DNA of 64,000 nt from Rhizomicrobium sp. Its GTDB lineage: Bacteria > Pseudomonadota > Alphaproteobacteria > Micropepsales > Micropepsaceae. Made by a program: the position numbers and the translations under genes. The DNA lies in contig JBBCHM010000001.1 of assembly GCA_037200045.1 (NCBI GenBank), forward strand, positions 310,001-374,000, written 5' to 3'. The notes under the pieces are model-generated. The model saw only the letters and a list, made by a program, of their open reading frames with translations, was not told the DNA's origin and searched no databases. Position 1 is the first letter of the stretch, and the number at the start of each line of letters is the position of its first letter. Of the stretch, positions 7,488-20,965 are shown piece after piece.

Positions 7488-10019
7488 TTGCCAATCATGG
7501 TCGCGCTTCCCCTGCCTGAATTGCCCGACGAGATGAACGAGCTTTCCGAACTCGCGCTCGATCTGCGCTGGACATGGAGTCACAGCGGTGACGCGCTGTG
7601 GTCGTACATCGACGCCGCTTTATGGGAACGCACCCACAATCCCTGGGTGGTCTTGCAGAGCGCGCCATCGGAACGTCTCAAGGAACTCGCGTCCGATCAG
7701 GTCTTTCTCAAGAGGCTCTCCGATTTCGCCGCCGACCGGGCGCATTACCTGAAGACGCCGGGATGGTTTCGCGGCAGCGAGGAGAGGGCGGCGCTCGGCG
7801 GCGTGGCCTATTTCAGCATGGAGTTCGGCCTGGGCGCGGCCCTGCCGCTCTACGCTGGCGGGCTGGGCGTGCTTGCCGGCGATTTCTTGAAAGTCGCAAG
7901 CGATCTCGATGTTCCGATCGTCGGCATAGGCTTGCTCTATCAGGAAGGCTATTTCCGCCAGATTTTGGACAACGCCGGCGCGCAGCAGGAATTCTACCCC
8001 TACAACGAGCCGGCCGCGATGCCGATCGAGAAAGTCCTGTTGCCCGATGGCGGCTGGCTGCGCATCGGGCTCGAACTGCCGGGGCGCATTGTTCAGCTTC
8101 GCGTCTGGCAGGCCTCGGTCGGCCGCATAAAGCTCTATCTGCTCGACAGCAACGATGTCCTCAACAGCCCGTCGGATCGCGGTATCACCGCGAAGCTATA
8201 TGGCGGCGGCTCGGAAATCCGCCTGATGCAGGAAATCGTCCTCGGCGTCGGGGGGTGGCGCGTCGTGGAGAAGCTGCATCCGGAAATCGAGATCTGCCAT
8301 GTCAACGAAGGCCACGCCGCGTTCGCCTTCATCGAGCGGGCCCGTCACTTGGCGGTGAAGGAAGGAATCGATTTCTGGGACGCGCTGTGGGCGACGCGCG
8401 CCGGCAACGTGTTTACCACCCATACGCCCGTCGCGGCGGGGTTCGACCAGTTTTCCGCCGATCTGCTGCGCAAATATCTGCCCTATGTCGAAGGCACGTT
8501 GGCGGGGCAGGGCGTGGAATTGAACGATGTGCTCGCGCTCGGCAGGGCCCCCGGCCATGATCGCGACGAGCCGTTCAACATGGCGTTTCTCGCATTGCGC
8601 AGCGCCGCGATGTGCATGGGCGTCAGTCGCCTGCACGGCGAATTCAGTCGGCGCATCTTCCAGCCTCTGTTTCCGCGTTGGCCGACAGGCGAGGTGCCGG
8701 TGTCCCACGTCACCAACGGCGTGCACGTGCCGACATGGGATTCGGCCGAGGCCGACCGCATTTGGACGGAGGCTTGCGGCAGGGACCGCTGGCGCACGAT
8801 CGATGAGGGCGCGGGGAAAAGCATCGCCGATGTCCCGGATGAGGTGATCTGGGCGATGCGCGGCAAGGGCCGCGAACGCGTCGTGCGGATCGCGCGAAGG
8901 CGCCTGGGCGCACAATTGCGCGAACGCGGATTTGACCGGGACGCCGTCGGTGCAGCCGAGATGGTGCTGGACGCCAACATACTGACCCTCGGCTTCGCGC
9001 GTCGCTTCACCGAGTATAAGCGGCCAAACCTTTTGCTGCGGGATTCCGAGCGCTTCGGCCGGCTGTTGCTCGACGAAAGGCGGCCGGTGCAGATCGTCGT
9101 CGCCGGCAAGGCCCATCCGGCGGACATTGGCGGCAAGCAGATGATCCGCGATTGGATCGATTTCGCCAGCCAGTCGCGCTACCGCCGCCACGTTGTCTTC
9201 ATCGAGGATTACGACATCGACATCGCGCAGGAGCTTGTGCAGGGCGTCGACGTCTGGATCAACACGCCACGGCGCCCCTGGGAAGCGTGCGGGACGAGCG
9301 GCATGAAGGTCCTGGTCAATGGCGGGCTCAACTGCTCGATCCTCGACGGCTGGTGGGACGAAGCTTACAATGCCGATGTCGGCTGGGCGGTCGGCGACGG
9401 CAGCGGCGGCGAAGTCGGTTTTGTCGATGCGCGCGATGGCCAGAGCCTATACGAGATCCTCGAGACCAAGGTGGTTCCCTTGTTCTACAATCGGGACGCG
9501 GGCGGCTTGCCGCGGGCCTGGCTTCAGCGGATCCGCAAGAGCATGTCGACGCTGACCCCGTCCTTCAGCAGCACGCGCATGATGCAGGACTATGTCGAGG
9601 GCGCTTATCTGCCGCTGTCCAAGGCCGTGCGCCAGCGGACCACCGACAAGAACACCAAGGGACGGGAGCTGAACGCATGGTCCCGCATGCTCTATCGCGG
9701 CTGGCCGACATTGCATATCGGAAACCCGACGATACAGCGCGAAGACGGCTCGTTGCTCGTCTATGTGCCGGTCTACATGGGCGAGGTCGACCCATCGTCG
9801 GTGCATGTCGAGCTGTACGCCGATGCCGTCGGTGAGCAGCCGCCCGAAGTGATCCTGCTGCATCGCGAGCAGGCGATACCGGGTTCGAGCAACGGTTATG
9901 TCTTCGCGGGCACGGTCCGGACGGCGCGCGCGTCACAGGACTACACCGTGCGCGCGGTACCCTATCACCCGGACGCCATCTTGCCGACCGAGCTTCCGCT
10001 CGTGACGTGGCAGCGTTAG
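7488..10019 (+). CDS. glgP: Alpha-glucan (glycogen) phosphorylase
   Basis: About 843 residues, GT35 family of the type with an N-terminal DUF3417 region (residues 5-110, DLRWTWSHSGDALW). It removes glucose-1-phosphate from alpha-1,4-glucan in the cytoplasm. The PLP-binding lysine is K607 in CGTSGMKVLVNGG. Substrate-loop motifs VNEGHAAFAFIER and VFTTHTPVAAGFD are present. The TTG at 7488 is preferred because AAGGA ends five bases upstream; the ATG at 7497 is too far from it and a GTG at 7458 is also open. It heads the glycogen region and converges on the DUF2934 gene, overlapping it by four bases. It supplies phosphorolytic degradation to match the synthesis genes that follow. Confidence 0.93.
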   Translation: MPIMVALPLPELPDEMNELSELALDLRWTWSHSGDALWSYIDAALWERTHNPWVVLQSAPSERLKELASDQVFLKRLSDFAADRAHYLKTPGWFRGSEERAALGGVAYFSMEFGLGAALPLYAGGLGVLAGDFLKVASDLDVPIVGIGLLYQEGYFRQILDNAGAQQEFYPYNEPAAMPIEKVLLPDGGWLRIGLELPGRIVQLRVWQASVGRIKLYLLDSNDVLNSPSDRGITAKLYGGGSEIRLMQEIVLGVGGWRVVEKLHPEIEICHVNEGHAAFAFIERARHLAVKEGIDFWDALWATRAGNVFTTHTPVAAGFDQFSADLLRKYLPYVEGTLAGQGVELNDVLALGRAPGHDRDEPFNMAFLALRSAAMCMGVSRLHGEFSRRIFQPLFPRWPTGEVPVSHVTNGVHVPTWDSAEADRIWTEACGRDRWRTIDEGAGKSIADVPDEVIWAMRGKGRERVVRIARRRLGAQLRERGFDRDAVGAAEMVLDANILTLGFARRFTEYKRPNLLLRDSERFGRLLLDERRPVQIVVAGKAHPADIGGKQMIRDWIDFASQSRYRRHVVFIEDYDIDIAQELVQGVDVWINTPRRPWEACGTSGMKVLVNGGLNCSILDGWWDEAYNADVGWAVGDGSGGEVGFVDARDGQSLYEILETKVVPLFYNRDAGGLPRAWLQRIRKSMSTLTPSFSSTRMMQDYVEGAYLPLSKAVRQRTTDKNTKGRELNAWSRMLYRGWPTLHIGNPTIQREDGSLLVYVPVYMGEVDPSSVHVELYADAVGEQPPEVILLHREQAIPGSSNGYVFAGTVRTARASQDYTVRAVPYHPDAILPTELPLVTWQR

Positions 10020-10264
10020 GCCGCCGGCCGGCCAATCTTTTCGGAAACGCGCTTGTTCGGCGGCCGGGAGATCGGCGCGCTCGGTATCACGAAAGCGGCC
10101 GGATAGCGCGGCGGCTGGTCGGCGCGGCATTCCGCTTCGAGCTCCGCCTTTGCCTGGAGCCAGTGCGCCACGGCCTGGCCATACGGGCAACCTTCATGCT
10201 GCCAGATCTGATAGCTGCGCAACCGGATGGCGTCCTCGATGAGCGGAACATTTGAATGGGCCAT
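10016..10264 (-). CDS. DUF2934 small protein
   Basis: 82 residues. The core IRLRSYQIWQHEGCPYGQAVAHWLQAKAELE matches the DUF2934 pattern (R.RAY.IWE.EG.P.G....HW..AE.E). An AGGAGA sits five bases before the ATG at 10264, so it is likely translated. The C-terminal 35 residues are proline-rich and basic. It lies between glgP and glgA and shares the glgA direction, 77 bases downstream of the glgA stop. No function is established for the family; placement inside a glycogen locus suggests an accessory role. Confidence 0.75.
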   Translation of the reverse strand: MAHSNVPLIEDAIRLRSYQIWQHEGCPYGQAVAHWLQAKAELEAECRADQPPRYPAAFVIPSAPISRPPNKRVSEKIGRPAA

Positions 10265-10341
10265 GGCGATCTCCTACCGATATCCAACGCCCCCAGTGCT
10301 TCACCCCGATTTAGGCTCGCATTTTTGCCGATTTTAAAGTG

Positions 10342-11841
10342 TTAGACGGCGACTTGTCTTGCACATTCCACCGCGCCATCCGGGGCGGGAACCCGCCCGG
10401 CGATGTCGCGATAGAGCGCGATATAGTTGCTGGCGCTCGCATCCCAGCTGAAATCCTGCGCCATACCCTGCAGTTGCAGCCGGCGCCAAGTCAGCGGCTC
10501 GCGATAATATGCCAAGGCCCTTCCCACGGCTTCTCTCAATCCGTCACTGTCGGCGTTGTCGAAAACAAATCCGGTCGCGGTTCGATCCATGATCGTGGCT
10601 CCGGTCGCGTCCACGACGGTGTCCGCCAAGCCGCCGGTCCGCCGCACGACCGGCAATGTTCCATAGCGGAGGGCGTAAAGTTGCGTGAGCCCGCAGGGCT
10701 CGAACCGGGCCGGCGCCAGTAAGATGTCGCATCCCGCCTGGAGGCGGTGGGCAAGCGATTCGCTGTAGCCGATGTGGATCGACACCGATTGCGGATACGC
10801 CGCCTGAATACGCCGGAAGTTCTCCTCGATATCCGGCTCGCCTTCGCCAACCAGGACGAACTGCGCGCCTTGCTCGACAACCCAGGGAAGAACGTTTGCG
10901 ATGACGTCGGCCATCTTCTGATGCGTCAGACGACTGACGAATCCGACGAGCGGGACGTCGGGATCGACAGGCAGGCCGAAGGCCTCCTGCAGCGCGGCCT
11001 TGCAGACCCGCTTCCCGGCGATATTGCCGGCCCGGTATGTCTGCGGCAAATGCCGATCCGTACAGGGGTCCCAGCCCACATTGTCGATGCCGTTGAGAAT
11101 GCCGGTGAAATCGCCGGCCCGGGCGCGCAGCACGCCATCCAGGCCGCAGCCTCCCTCGGCGGTGAGGACCTCCCGCGCATAGGTCGGGCTGACGGTGGTC
11201 ACGCGATCGGCAAAGCGCAGGCCGGCCTTCAGGAGCGAGATCTGACCGTAGAATTCGATGTCGTCAGCCGCCGCGCCGCGTTCCGAGATGCCGATCAAGG
11301 GCAGCGCGCCGGCCGGAAAATTCCCCTGGAACGCCATATTATGCGTCGTGAACACCGTGCCCGGCCGCGCGGCCCCTTCCTGGGCCAGCAGGAGCGGCAC
11401 GAGCCCGGTATGCCAATCGTTCGAATGGACGATGTCCGGGGTCCAGGCCAAGCCTACCGTTCCCATCGCGACCTTCGCCGCGATATGCGAAAGGAAGGCA
11501 AAACGCCGTGCGTTGTCGGGCCATTCGTGCCCGGCGCGGTCGCAATACGGCCCGCCGTCGCGCGCGAAAAGCGAAGGCGCGTGGACGAGCAGGACGGGAA
11601 TGCTGGTATCCGGAAGTGTTCCGCCAATCAGCATGGCGTCATCAATTCCGAGAATGGGGTCCAATTTCGCGACTATGCGCGGGTTTTCGATCCCCGCCAC
11701 CGCGGAAGGATACGCCGGAAGCAGAAGACGCACGTCCAACCCGCATCGCGCGAGTGCGAGCGGCAAGGCGTAAGATACGTCAGCAAGACCGCCCGTTTTG
11801 GCCAACGGGTAGGCCTCCGACGTCACAAATAAAACCTTCAT
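10342..11841 (-). CDS. glgA: Glycogen synthase (ADP-glucose type)
   Basis: 499 residues, GT5 family. It extends alpha-1,4-glucan using ADP-glucose. The N-terminal MKVLFVTSEAYPLAKTGGLADV contains the KTGGL nucleotide-sugar motif at residues 15-19. The C-terminal EPCGLTQLYALRYGTLPVVRRTGGLADTV is the second donor-site motif. The ATG at 11841 has GGAGG eight bases upstream; a GTG at 11859 lies upstream of that site and is rejected. It is divergent from glgB across 183 bases, so a shared regulatory region is likely. No glgC (ADP-glucose pyrophosphorylase) is in the window, so the substrate must be made from a gene elsewhere. Confidence 0.95.
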   Translation of the reverse strand: MKVLFVTSEAYPLAKTGGLADVSYALPLALARCGLDVRLLLPAYPSAVAGIENPRIVAKLDPILGIDDAMLIGGTLPDTSIPVLLVHAPSLFARDGGPYCDRAGHEWPDNARRFAFLSHIAAKVAMGTVGLAWTPDIVHSNDWHTGLVPLLLAQEGAARPGTVFTTHNMAFQGNFPAGALPLIGISERGAAADDIEFYGQISLLKAGLRFADRVTTVSPTYAREVLTAEGGCGLDGVLRARAGDFTGILNGIDNVGWDPCTDRHLPQTYRAGNIAGKRVCKAALQEAFGLPVDPDVPLVGFVSRLTHQKMADVIANVLPWVVEQGAQFVLVGEGEPDIEENFRRIQAAYPQSVSIHIGYSESLAHRLQAGCDILLAPARFEPCGLTQLYALRYGTLPVVRRTGGLADTVVDATGATIMDRTATGFVFDNADSDGLREAVGRALAYYREPLTWRRLQLQGMAQDFSWDASASNYIALYRDIAGRVPAPDGAVECARQVAV

Positions 11842-12024
11842 CCCAACGGCCTCCGCCACTACTAAGAGCTACGATAGGCGTTGTCCTTCCCTGAAACTTG
11901 ACTTCGATCAGACTCACATCGTCGGGTAGGATTGAATTATTTGCAACAGGGGGTGATGTCGCGCAACGCCATGCCTATAAACCCGTATCTCTCTACGGAC
12001 GGATTGCGCTTTCGAGGCTCTTTC

Positions 12025-14253
12025 ATGACAAATCAAAATGCGCAGTCGAGGGCCGGCCGCGCGCCGCCCATGCCGGACGCCGATTTTGAGCGGATTGCCG
12101 GGTTCCTGCAGGGCGAGGAGCAGGATCCGTTTTCCTATCTCGGCATGCATGTCGACCAATCCGGCCAGTTGGTCGTGCGGGCGCTCATCCCCGGCGCCCT
12201 GTCGGTCGGCGTCGTCGAGCGCGAGGGTGGCGATGTGGTTGGTGGTCTCATGCCGGTCGGCGCGACGGACTTCTTCATCGGCACCATCGGCTCGGCGCGC
12301 GACGTGTTCTCCTATCGCCTGACCGTCACGGATCAAAGCGGGACAAACCTGGTCGACGATCCCTATTCCTTCCCGTCCTGGATCGGCGATCTGGACCTGT
12401 ATCTGCACGCCGAAGGGAACCTTCTTCGCGCCTATGAAAAATTGGGCGCGCATCCGCTTGTTCTTTGCGGCGTGGCGGGGACGAGCTTCGCGGTCTGGGC
12501 CCCCGATGCGCGCCGCGTCAGCGTCGTTGGCGACTTCAACGGCTGGGATGGAAGGCGCCACCCCATGCGGTTGCATCCCGGCAGCGGCATCTGGGAGATA
12601 TTCCTGCCCGGCGTGGCGGCGGGCGCGCTCTACAAATACGAGATCAAGACGCGCGATGGCGCGATCAACCTCAAGGCCGACCCCTTCGCGTTCGAAGCGG
12701 AGCGGTCGCCTCGTACCGCGTCCGTCGTCTGCGCGCTTCCGCCGCCGGTGCCGCAATCGATGCTGCCCGCCGATCGCTCCAGCCCGGTGTCGATCTATGA
12801 GGTGCATTTGGGCTCGTGGCGACGCGTGCCGGGCGAAGCCAACCGCTCTCTCAGCTATCGCGAGCTCGCCGATACGCTTGTCCCCTATGTCAAGGACATG
12901 GGGTTCACGCATGTTGAATTGATGCCCATCGCTGAACATCCCTTCGACGGATCCTGGGGCTATCAGCCGACCGGGCTTTTTGCCCCGACCAGCCGCTACG
13001 GTAAGCCCGCGGAATTTGCCGCGCTGGTCGCGCGCTTCCACCAAGAGGGAATCGGCGTGATCCTCGACTGGGTCCCCGGACACTTTCCGAACGATGCCCA
13101 TGGCCTCGCGCATTTCGACGGCTCGTATCTCTACGAACATCGCGATCCGAGGGAGGGTTTCCATCCCGACTGGAACACGCACATCTACAATTTCGGCCGC
13201 AACGAAGTTCGTGGCTTCCTGACATCCAATGCCCTGTTCTGGCTGTCGCAGTATGGAATAGACGGGCTGCGCGTCGATGCCGTCGCCTCGATGCTGTATC
13301 GCAATTACAGCCGCAAGGCGGGCGAGTGGATTCCCAACGTCCATGGCGGCGTCGAGAACCTGGAAGCGATCTCCTTCCTGCGCCGCCTGAACGAATGCGT
13401 CTATGAAAACCATCCCTGCGCGGTGACGGTGGCGGAGGAATCGACGGCCTGGCCGATGGTCTCGCGGCCCACCTATCTCGGCGGCCTCGGCTTCGGCTAC
13501 AAATGGAACCTCGGATGGATGCACGACACGCTGGACTACCTAGCGAAGGATCCGGTGCACCGCAAATTCCACCACGACCGCCTGACGTTCGGCCTGCTAT
13601 ATGCCTTCAGCGAGAATTTCATCCTGCCGCTCTCGCATGACGAAGTCGTGCACGGCAAGGGTTCGCTGCTCGGCAAAATGCCCGGAGACCGCTGGCAGAA
13701 GTTCGCGAATCTGAGGGCTTGTTACGCTTACATGTTCACTCAGCCGGGCAAGAAGCTTCTGTTCATGGGCGCCGAACTCGCGCAGGAGCGCGAGTGGAAC
13801 CATGACGAGAGTCTCGATTGGCATCTGCTGTCCGATGGCATGCACGGCGGCGTGCAAAGCCTCGTGCGCGACCTCAACCGCCTCTATCGCGCAGTCGGGG
13901 CGCTGCACGAGCGCGATTGCGAGCCGGACGGATTTTCCTGGATCGACTGCAGCGATTCCGAGGCGAGCGTGATCTCGTATATCCGTCGTGGCGTCAATCC
14001 GTCGGACTTCGTCGTGGTGGTGTGCAACTTCACGCCCGTCATTCGCAGCGGCTATGGCATCGGCGTGCCGCAAGCCGGCGCCTATCGGGAAATCCTGAAC
14101 ACCGACTCCCGCTTCTACGGCGGTAGCGATGCGGGTAATGGCGGCGTGATCGAAAGCATTGCGGTCGGCGCCCATGGCATGGCGCAGACGCTATCGCTGA
14201 CCTTGCCGCCGCTCGGCGTGCTGATCCTCCGGCCGGCGCGAGAGGCCGCGTGA
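12025..14253 (+). CDS. glgB: 1,4-alpha-glucan branching enzyme
   Basis: 742 residues from the ATG at 12025, which has GAGG nine bases upstream; in-frame ATGs at 11932 and 11956 would lengthen it by up to 31 residues. Two CBM48-like N-terminal modules (residues 20-115 and 140-240, [15 protein letters not shown]) precede a GH13 barrel. The nucleophile is D418 in GLRVDAV, the acid/base lies in AEEST at 471-472, and [15 protein letters not shown] is the conserved region IV. It introduces alpha-1,6 branches into glycogen. It is the first gene of glgB-glgX-malQ, overlapping glgX by four bases. Confidence 0.95.
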   Translation: MTNQNAQSRAGRAPPMPDADFERIAGFLQGEEQDPFSYLGMHVDQSGQLVVRALIPGALSVGVVEREGGDVVGGLMPVGATDFFIGTIGSARDVFSYRLTVTDQSGTNLVDDPYSFPSWIGDLDLYLHAEGNLLRAYEKLGAHPLVLCGVAGTSFAVWAPDARRVSVVGDFNGWDGRRHPMRLHPGSGIWEIFLPGVAAGALYKYEIKTRDGAINLKADPFAFEAERSPRTASVVCALPPPVPQSMLPADRSSPVSIYEVHLGSWRRVPGEANRSLSYRELADTLVPYVKDMGFTHVELMPIAEHPFDGSWGYQPTGLFAPTSRYGKPAEFAALVARFHQEGIGVILDWVPGHFPNDAHGLAHFDGSYLYEHRDPREGFHPDWNTHIYNFGRNEVRGFLTSNALFWLSQYGIDGLRVDAVASMLYRNYSRKAGEWIPNVHGGVENLEAISFLRRLNECVYENHPCAVTVAEESTAWPMVSRPTYLGGLGFGYKWNLGWMHDTLDYLAKDPVHRKFHHDRLTFGLLYAFSENFILPLSHDEVVHGKGSLLGKMPGDRWQKFANLRACYAYMFTQPGKKLLFMGAELAQEREWNHDESLDWHLLSDGMHGGVQSLVRDLNRLYRAVGALHERDCEPDGFSWIDCSDSEASVISYIRRGVNPSDFVVVVCNFTPVIRSGYGIGVPQAGAYREILNTDSRFYGGSDAGNGGVIESIAVGAHGMAQTLSLTLPPLGVLILRPAREAA

Positions 14254-16352
14254 CAGCCGCGCTGTATCTCAAGGAAGGCAGCCCGCAGCCGCTCGGCGCG
14301 ACCTTCGATGGTAAGGGCGTGAACTTCGCCCTGTTCTCGGCGCATGCGGAAAAGGTCGAACTCTGCCTGTTCGATTCCGACGGCGCGGTCGATAGCGCCC
14401 GGCTGATGCTTCCCGAGCACACCGACGAAGTGTGGCACGGCTATCTCCCCGATGCGCGCCCGGGTCAGCTCTATGGCTACCGCGTGCATGGGCCTTACGA
14501 TCCCCTGAACGGTCATCGCTTCAATCCCAACAAGCTTCTGATCGACCCCTATGCACGGGCGCTCAGCCATGCCTTCGAGTGGGACGAGCTTCATTGCGGC
14601 TATGATCCGGCCGATCCGCGCGGCGATCTTTCCTTCGACACGCGCGACAACGCGGCCGCGATGCCGAAATGCATCGTCGTCGACTGGGCAAAATCGTCCG
14701 CGGGTCCGGCGCGCCCGGGGACGGATCGTGCGCGGTCCGTCGTCTACGAGATGCATGTGCGCGGCTATACGATGCGTCATCCTTCCGTCGACAAGGCGGT
14801 TCGCGGGACCATGGCGGGTCTTCGCCACCCCGACATCATCGCGCATCTGCGTGCTCTGGGCGTCACCGCCGTGGAGCTTCTGCCGGTCCATCCGATCGCG
14901 ACCACGCGCGAGCTCGCGGGGCGGGGCCTGCGGGACTATTGGGGCTACAATTCGATCTGCTTCTTCGCACCGGAGCCGCGCTATCTCTCCGGCGGAGACA
15001 TCGCCGAGTTTCGCGACACGGTGCGCGCGCTGCATGCGGCCGGCATCGAAGTCATCCTGGACGTCGTGTTCAACCATTCGGGCGAGGGCGACGAGACCGG
15101 CCCCACGCTGTCGTTCCGCGGCATCGACAACGCGTCCTACTACTGCCTTGCCGAAGACCGGCGGCGCTATCTCGATGTCACCGGAGTCCGCAACACCCTC
15201 AATCTCGAGCATCCGCGTGTCCTGCAGATGGTGATGGATTCGCTGCGCTATTGGGTGGAGGTGATGGAGGTCGACGGCTTCCGCTTCGATCTGGCGGTTG
15301 CGTTGGCGCGCCAGGGCCGTCACTTCGCGCCGCAAGGCAAGTTCCTGGCGGCCGTGATGCAGGACCCACTGCTTGCCGCGACGAAGCTGATCGCCGAGCC
15401 CTGGGACCTCGGTCCCGACGGCTACCAGCTCGGTGCGTTCCCGCCGGGATGGAGCGAATGGAACGACAAATATCGCGATACGGTGCGCCGGTTCTGGCGC
15501 GGCGACGACGGCATCGTCGGCGATCTCGCGTTCCGCCTGTCCGGATCGAGCGACGTGTTCGCGGGCCGGGGCCGGCGGCCGACCGCCGGCCTCAATTTCG
15601 TCACCGCCCATGACGGCTTCACCCTGGCCGATCTCGTCAGCTACGAAACCAAGCGCAACCTGGAAAACGGCGAAGACAACCGGGACGGTTCCGATGCCAA
15701 CTATGCCTGGAACTGCGGCGCCGAAGGCGAGACGTCCGATCCGGCGATCATGGCGTTGCGCGCGCGGCAGAGGCGCAACCTGATGGCGACGCTTCTGCTG
15801 TCGCAAGGCGTGCCCATGCTCCTCGCGGGCGACGAGTTCGGCCGCACGCAGCGCGGCAACAACAACGCATATTGCCAGGACAACGAAATCGACTGGATCG
15901 ACTGGAGCGCTCCGGAGTCCGACAGGTCCTTTTTCGAATTCGTCCGCCATCTGACGCAACTGAGGGCCGCGTACCCCGTCTTTCATCGATTGCGCTTCTT
16001 CCGTGGCGATCACATCGATGGCGACGGAGTCAAGGACATCGCCTGGCTGCGGCCGGATGGGCGCGAAATGGTCGACGAGGACTGGCATGCCCGCGATCTG
16101 CGTTGCCTTGGCGTTCGCTATGCCGCCGTCGAAAACGCCACGGCCGCAACGGAGGGCTTTGCCTTTATGCTGCTACTGAACGGCGGCGGAGAGCCGGCCG
16201 TCTTCACGCTTCCCGATCCGCGCCCGCAGTCGCGGTGGAAATGCCTCGTGGACACGACGTCGGCCGTCCAGCCTCCTGACTGTATTCGCGAACCCGGTTC
16301 GGAATTCACCCTGGCGGCGCACGCCTTGGCGCTGTTCGTCGGCGAAAGCTGA
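14250..16352 (+). CDS. glgX: Glycogen debranching enzyme GlgX
   Basis: 700 residues, GH13 isoamylase type. It cleaves alpha-1,6 branches of phosphorylase-limit glycogen. An N-terminal CBM48 (to about residue 110) leads into the barrel. The nucleophile is D347 in [10 protein letters not shown], with LIAEPWDLG as the acid/base strand and [16 protein letters not shown] as region IV. The start is a GTG at 14250 overlapping the glgB stop as GTGA, so the two are translationally coupled. With GlgP and MalQ it completes degradation to glucose-1-phosphate. Confidence 0.95.
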   Translation: MTAALYLKEGSPQPLGATFDGKGVNFALFSAHAEKVELCLFDSDGAVDSARLMLPEHTDEVWHGYLPDARPGQLYGYRVHGPYDPLNGHRFNPNKLLIDPYARALSHAFEWDELHCGYDPADPRGDLSFDTRDNAAAMPKCIVVDWAKSSAGPARPGTDRARSVVYEMHVRGYTMRHPSVDKAVRGTMAGLRHPDIIAHLRALGVTAVELLPVHPIATTRELAGRGLRDYWGYNSICFFAPEPRYLSGGDIAEFRDTVRALHAAGIEVILDVVFNHSGEGDETGPTLSFRGIDNASYYCLAEDRRRYLDVTGVRNTLNLEHPRVLQMVMDSLRYWVEVMEVDGFRFDLAVALARQGRHFAPQGKFLAAVMQDPLLAATKLIAEPWDLGPDGYQLGAFPPGWSEWNDKYRDTVRRFWRGDDGIVGDLAFRLSGSSDVFAGRGRRPTAGLNFVTAHDGFTLADLVSYETKRNLENGEDNRDGSDANYAWNCGAEGETSDPAIMALRARQRRNLMATLLLSQGVPMLLAGDEFGRTQRGNNNAYCQDNEIDWIDWSAPESDRSFFEFVRHLTQLRAAYPVFHRLRFFRGDHIDGDGVKDIAWLRPDGREMVDEDWHARDLRCLGVRYAAVENATAATEGFAFMLLLNGGGEPAVFTLPDPRPQSRWKCLVDTTSAVQPPDCIREPGSEFTLAAHALALFVGES

Positions 16353-16358
16353 CCGGAC

Positions 16359-18500
16359 ATGATCGAAAACGAAAACCTCAGGCTGCTGGCCGACGAAGCG
16401 GGGATCGAACCGCGCTATTGGGATATCCTCGGCAATCTGCACGAAATGACCGCCGACGCGGCGCGTTCGGTTCTCGCTGCGCTTGGCCTGCCGGCGAACA
16501 GCGAGGCCGATGTCGCGGCCAGCCTCGCCGCGCTGCGGGCCGAGACATGGTGCGATCCGCTCCCGCCCGTGCTGGTCGCGCGCGAGTCCGAGCCGATCGC
16601 CGTGCCGCTTCGGTTTCCCTCCCTCGGCGGGCCGAAGACGATCCGGTGGTCGGTGCGGTTGGAGAACGGCGAAGTCCGAACCGGCGAATGCGATGCCTTT
16701 TCGCTCGCGGTCGCGGCGACTGGAGAATGCCGCGGCACTACGATGGAGCTTCGCAATCTCGCGCTCGCGCCGATGCCGCTCGGCTATCACGAGTTTGTCC
16801 TCGACGGCGTCGGCGACATGCTCCTCATCGTCGCGCCATCGCGCTGTCATGACCTGCCGGAGGGGCGCCATTGGGGTCTTGCCGCCCAGCTTTATGCGCT
16901 CAACACACAGTCGAATTGGGGGATCGGCGATTTCAGCGATCTCAAGACGCTCGTCGAGTTTGCGTCGGACCGCGGTGCCGCGACGATCGGACTCAATCCT
17001 CTCCATGCCCTGTTTCTCGACACGCCGGAGCAGGCGAGCCCCTATTCGCCGAGCAGCCGGTTGTTCCACAATCCGCTTTATCTCGATGTCACCGCCATCC
17101 CCGATTTCGCCGAATGCGGCGAGGCCCGTTCGCTGGTCGTGGCACCCCAGACGGTGCATGCCCTGGCGGCGTTGCGCGCCGGGCGAGACGTACAATACAA
17201 GCCGGTCGCCGATCTCAAGATGGCGATGCTGGAGCGGCTTCACCGCGGCTTCGCGGTGGAACACGTCGCGCGGAACACGCCGCGCGGGCGCGCCTATGTC
17301 GACTATGTTGAACGCTCGGGGACCGGGCTTCAGAACCTCGCGATGCATCAGGTTTTGACCGAACGATACGGCACGCATGACTGGACACGGTGGCCGACAG
17401 CCTTGCGCGACTGTGACGCGACGGCGCTCGCGGGCCTGCGCACCGATCATTCCCAGAGGATCGATTTCTTCTGCTACCTGCAATGGCTCTGCGAGGAGCA
17501 ACTCGCCGGCGCCGCGCGGAACGCGCAAGCGCGAGGGATGGCTGTCGGCCTCTACACCGATCTCGCCGTCAGCGTCGATGCTGCGAGCGCGGATCACTGG
17601 ATGAATCAGGGTCTGTTCGCGGCCGGCCTGCGCATCGGCGCGCCGCCCGATCCCTTCAACGCGCGGGGCCAGGAATGGGGCGTGGTGCCGCTCAACCCGC
17701 GCAAACTCCGGGCCACACGCTACGGCCATTTCATCGCGCTGCTGCGTGCCAATATGCGTCATGCCGGCGCGTTGCGCATCGATCACGTCATGGGGTGGCA
17801 GCGCCTGTTCCTTATCCCGTCCGGCGCGCCCGCCGCGAGCGGCGCTTATCTGCGCTATCCGCTCGACGATCTGCTGGGGATCGCGGCGCTGGAGAGCCGG
17901 CGCAATCGCTGCGTGATCATCGGCGAAGACCTGGGAACCGTGCCGGAGGGATTCCGCGAGCGGATGGCGGCTGCCAATGTGTTCTCGACGCGGGTCTTCT
18001 ATTTCGAGCGCGAGAATGGCCGCTATCGCGCGCCCAGGGATTATCCGCCGTCGGCGGCGGTCACCGCCGCGACCCACGACCTGCCGACCCTGCGCGGTTT
18101 CTGGAGCGGCGACGATATCGCGGCGAAGGAGGCGATCAGGGCTGTGACTTCGCAGGAGGCCGCGCAGGCGCGACAGACGCGGTCCGAAGAAAAGGCGTCT
18201 CTCCTGCATGCCCTGGCGGAGGAGGGGCTTCTTCCGAACGGTTCGGATCGCGCCGACGCGGATTGGACGGCGGATCTGGGATGCGCTGTCCAGGTCTATC
18301 TCGCACGAACCCCCAGCAGGCTGTTGCTGATCCAGCTAGACGATCTCGCCGATGAACTGCATCAGGCGAACTTGCCCGGCAGCACGACCGAATATCCGAA
18401 CTGGCGCCGGCGCCTGTCGCGCACGCTCGCCGAATTGCAGCTCGATTCCGGGACAAAGGAAGGATTGGCTGCCGTGTCGTTCGCGCGCGGGAACGGATAG
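16359..18500 (+). CDS. malQ: 4-alpha-glucanotransferase
   Basis: 713 residues, GH77 family. It transfers maltosyl units between maltodextrins, recycling short chains left by GlgX and GlgP. An N-terminal extension of about 170 residues precedes the GH77 domain, which starts near HWGLAAQLYALNTQSNWGIGDF. The nucleophile is D475 in ALRIDHVMGW and the acid/base E523 in IIGEDLGTVP; ATHDLPTLRGFW is the final conserved region. It follows glgX by six bases. Downstream, a tag stop is followed by a short open run (18519-18605) with no recognisable identity before convergent lon. Confidence 0.94.
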   Translation: MIENENLRLLADEAGIEPRYWDILGNLHEMTADAARSVLAALGLPANSEADVAASLAALRAETWCDPLPPVLVARESEPIAVPLRFPSLGGPKTIRWSVRLENGEVRTGECDAFSLAVAATGECRGTTMELRNLALAPMPLGYHEFVLDGVGDMLLIVAPSRCHDLPEGRHWGLAAQLYALNTQSNWGIGDFSDLKTLVEFASDRGAATIGLNPLHALFLDTPEQASPYSPSSRLFHNPLYLDVTAIPDFAECGEARSLVVAPQTVHALAALRAGRDVQYKPVADLKMAMLERLHRGFAVEHVARNTPRGRAYVDYVERSGTGLQNLAMHQVLTERYGTHDWTRWPTALRDCDATALAGLRTDHSQRIDFFCYLQWLCEEQLAGAARNAQARGMAVGLYTDLAVSVDAASADHWMNQGLFAAGLRIGAPPDPFNARGQEWGVVPLNPRKLRATRYGHFIALLRANMRHAGALRIDHVMGWQRLFLIPSGAPAASGAYLRYPLDDLLGIAALESRRNRCVIIGEDLGTVPEGFRERMAAANVFSTRVFYFERENGRYRAPRDYPPSAAVTAATHDLPTLRGFWSGDDIAAKEAIRAVTSQEAAQARQTRSEEKASLLHALAEEGLLPNGSDRADADWTADLGCAVQVYLARTPSRLLLIQLDDLADELHQANLPGSTTEYPNWRRRLSRTLAELQLDSGTKEGLAAVSFARGNG

Positions 18501-18606
18501 CGCCGTTCGATCTCCTAGCTTGCCGCGCAGGATGCGCTGACCCTCGCGCGTCTTGCCGCGCTCGAATCCTCGATCGACCTTTACCGCGCGCTGGGCGGCG
18601 CGTGAC

Positions 18607-20940
<2,334 letters not shown>

Positions 20941-20965
20941 GGCACCGCCGGCCGCGTCGCGCACA

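Noticed and set aside
11891-11906. Sequence like the shared palindrome (TGAAACTTGACTTCGATC) between glgA and glgB
   Set aside because: The half-site spacing is seven, not six, and one half is incomplete; likely chance.
14115-16088. Long minus-strand open frame opposite glgX
   Set aside because: Antisense shadow of a well-supported GH13 gene; composition and lack of motifs do not support a gene.
16173-18209. Long minus-strand open frame opposite malQ
   Set aside because: Antisense shadow of malQ, which has all GH77 catalytic motifs.
18519-18605. Short open run LAAQDALTLARLAALESS after malQ
   Set aside because: No start codon or ribosome site, too short to identify; may be a decayed tail.
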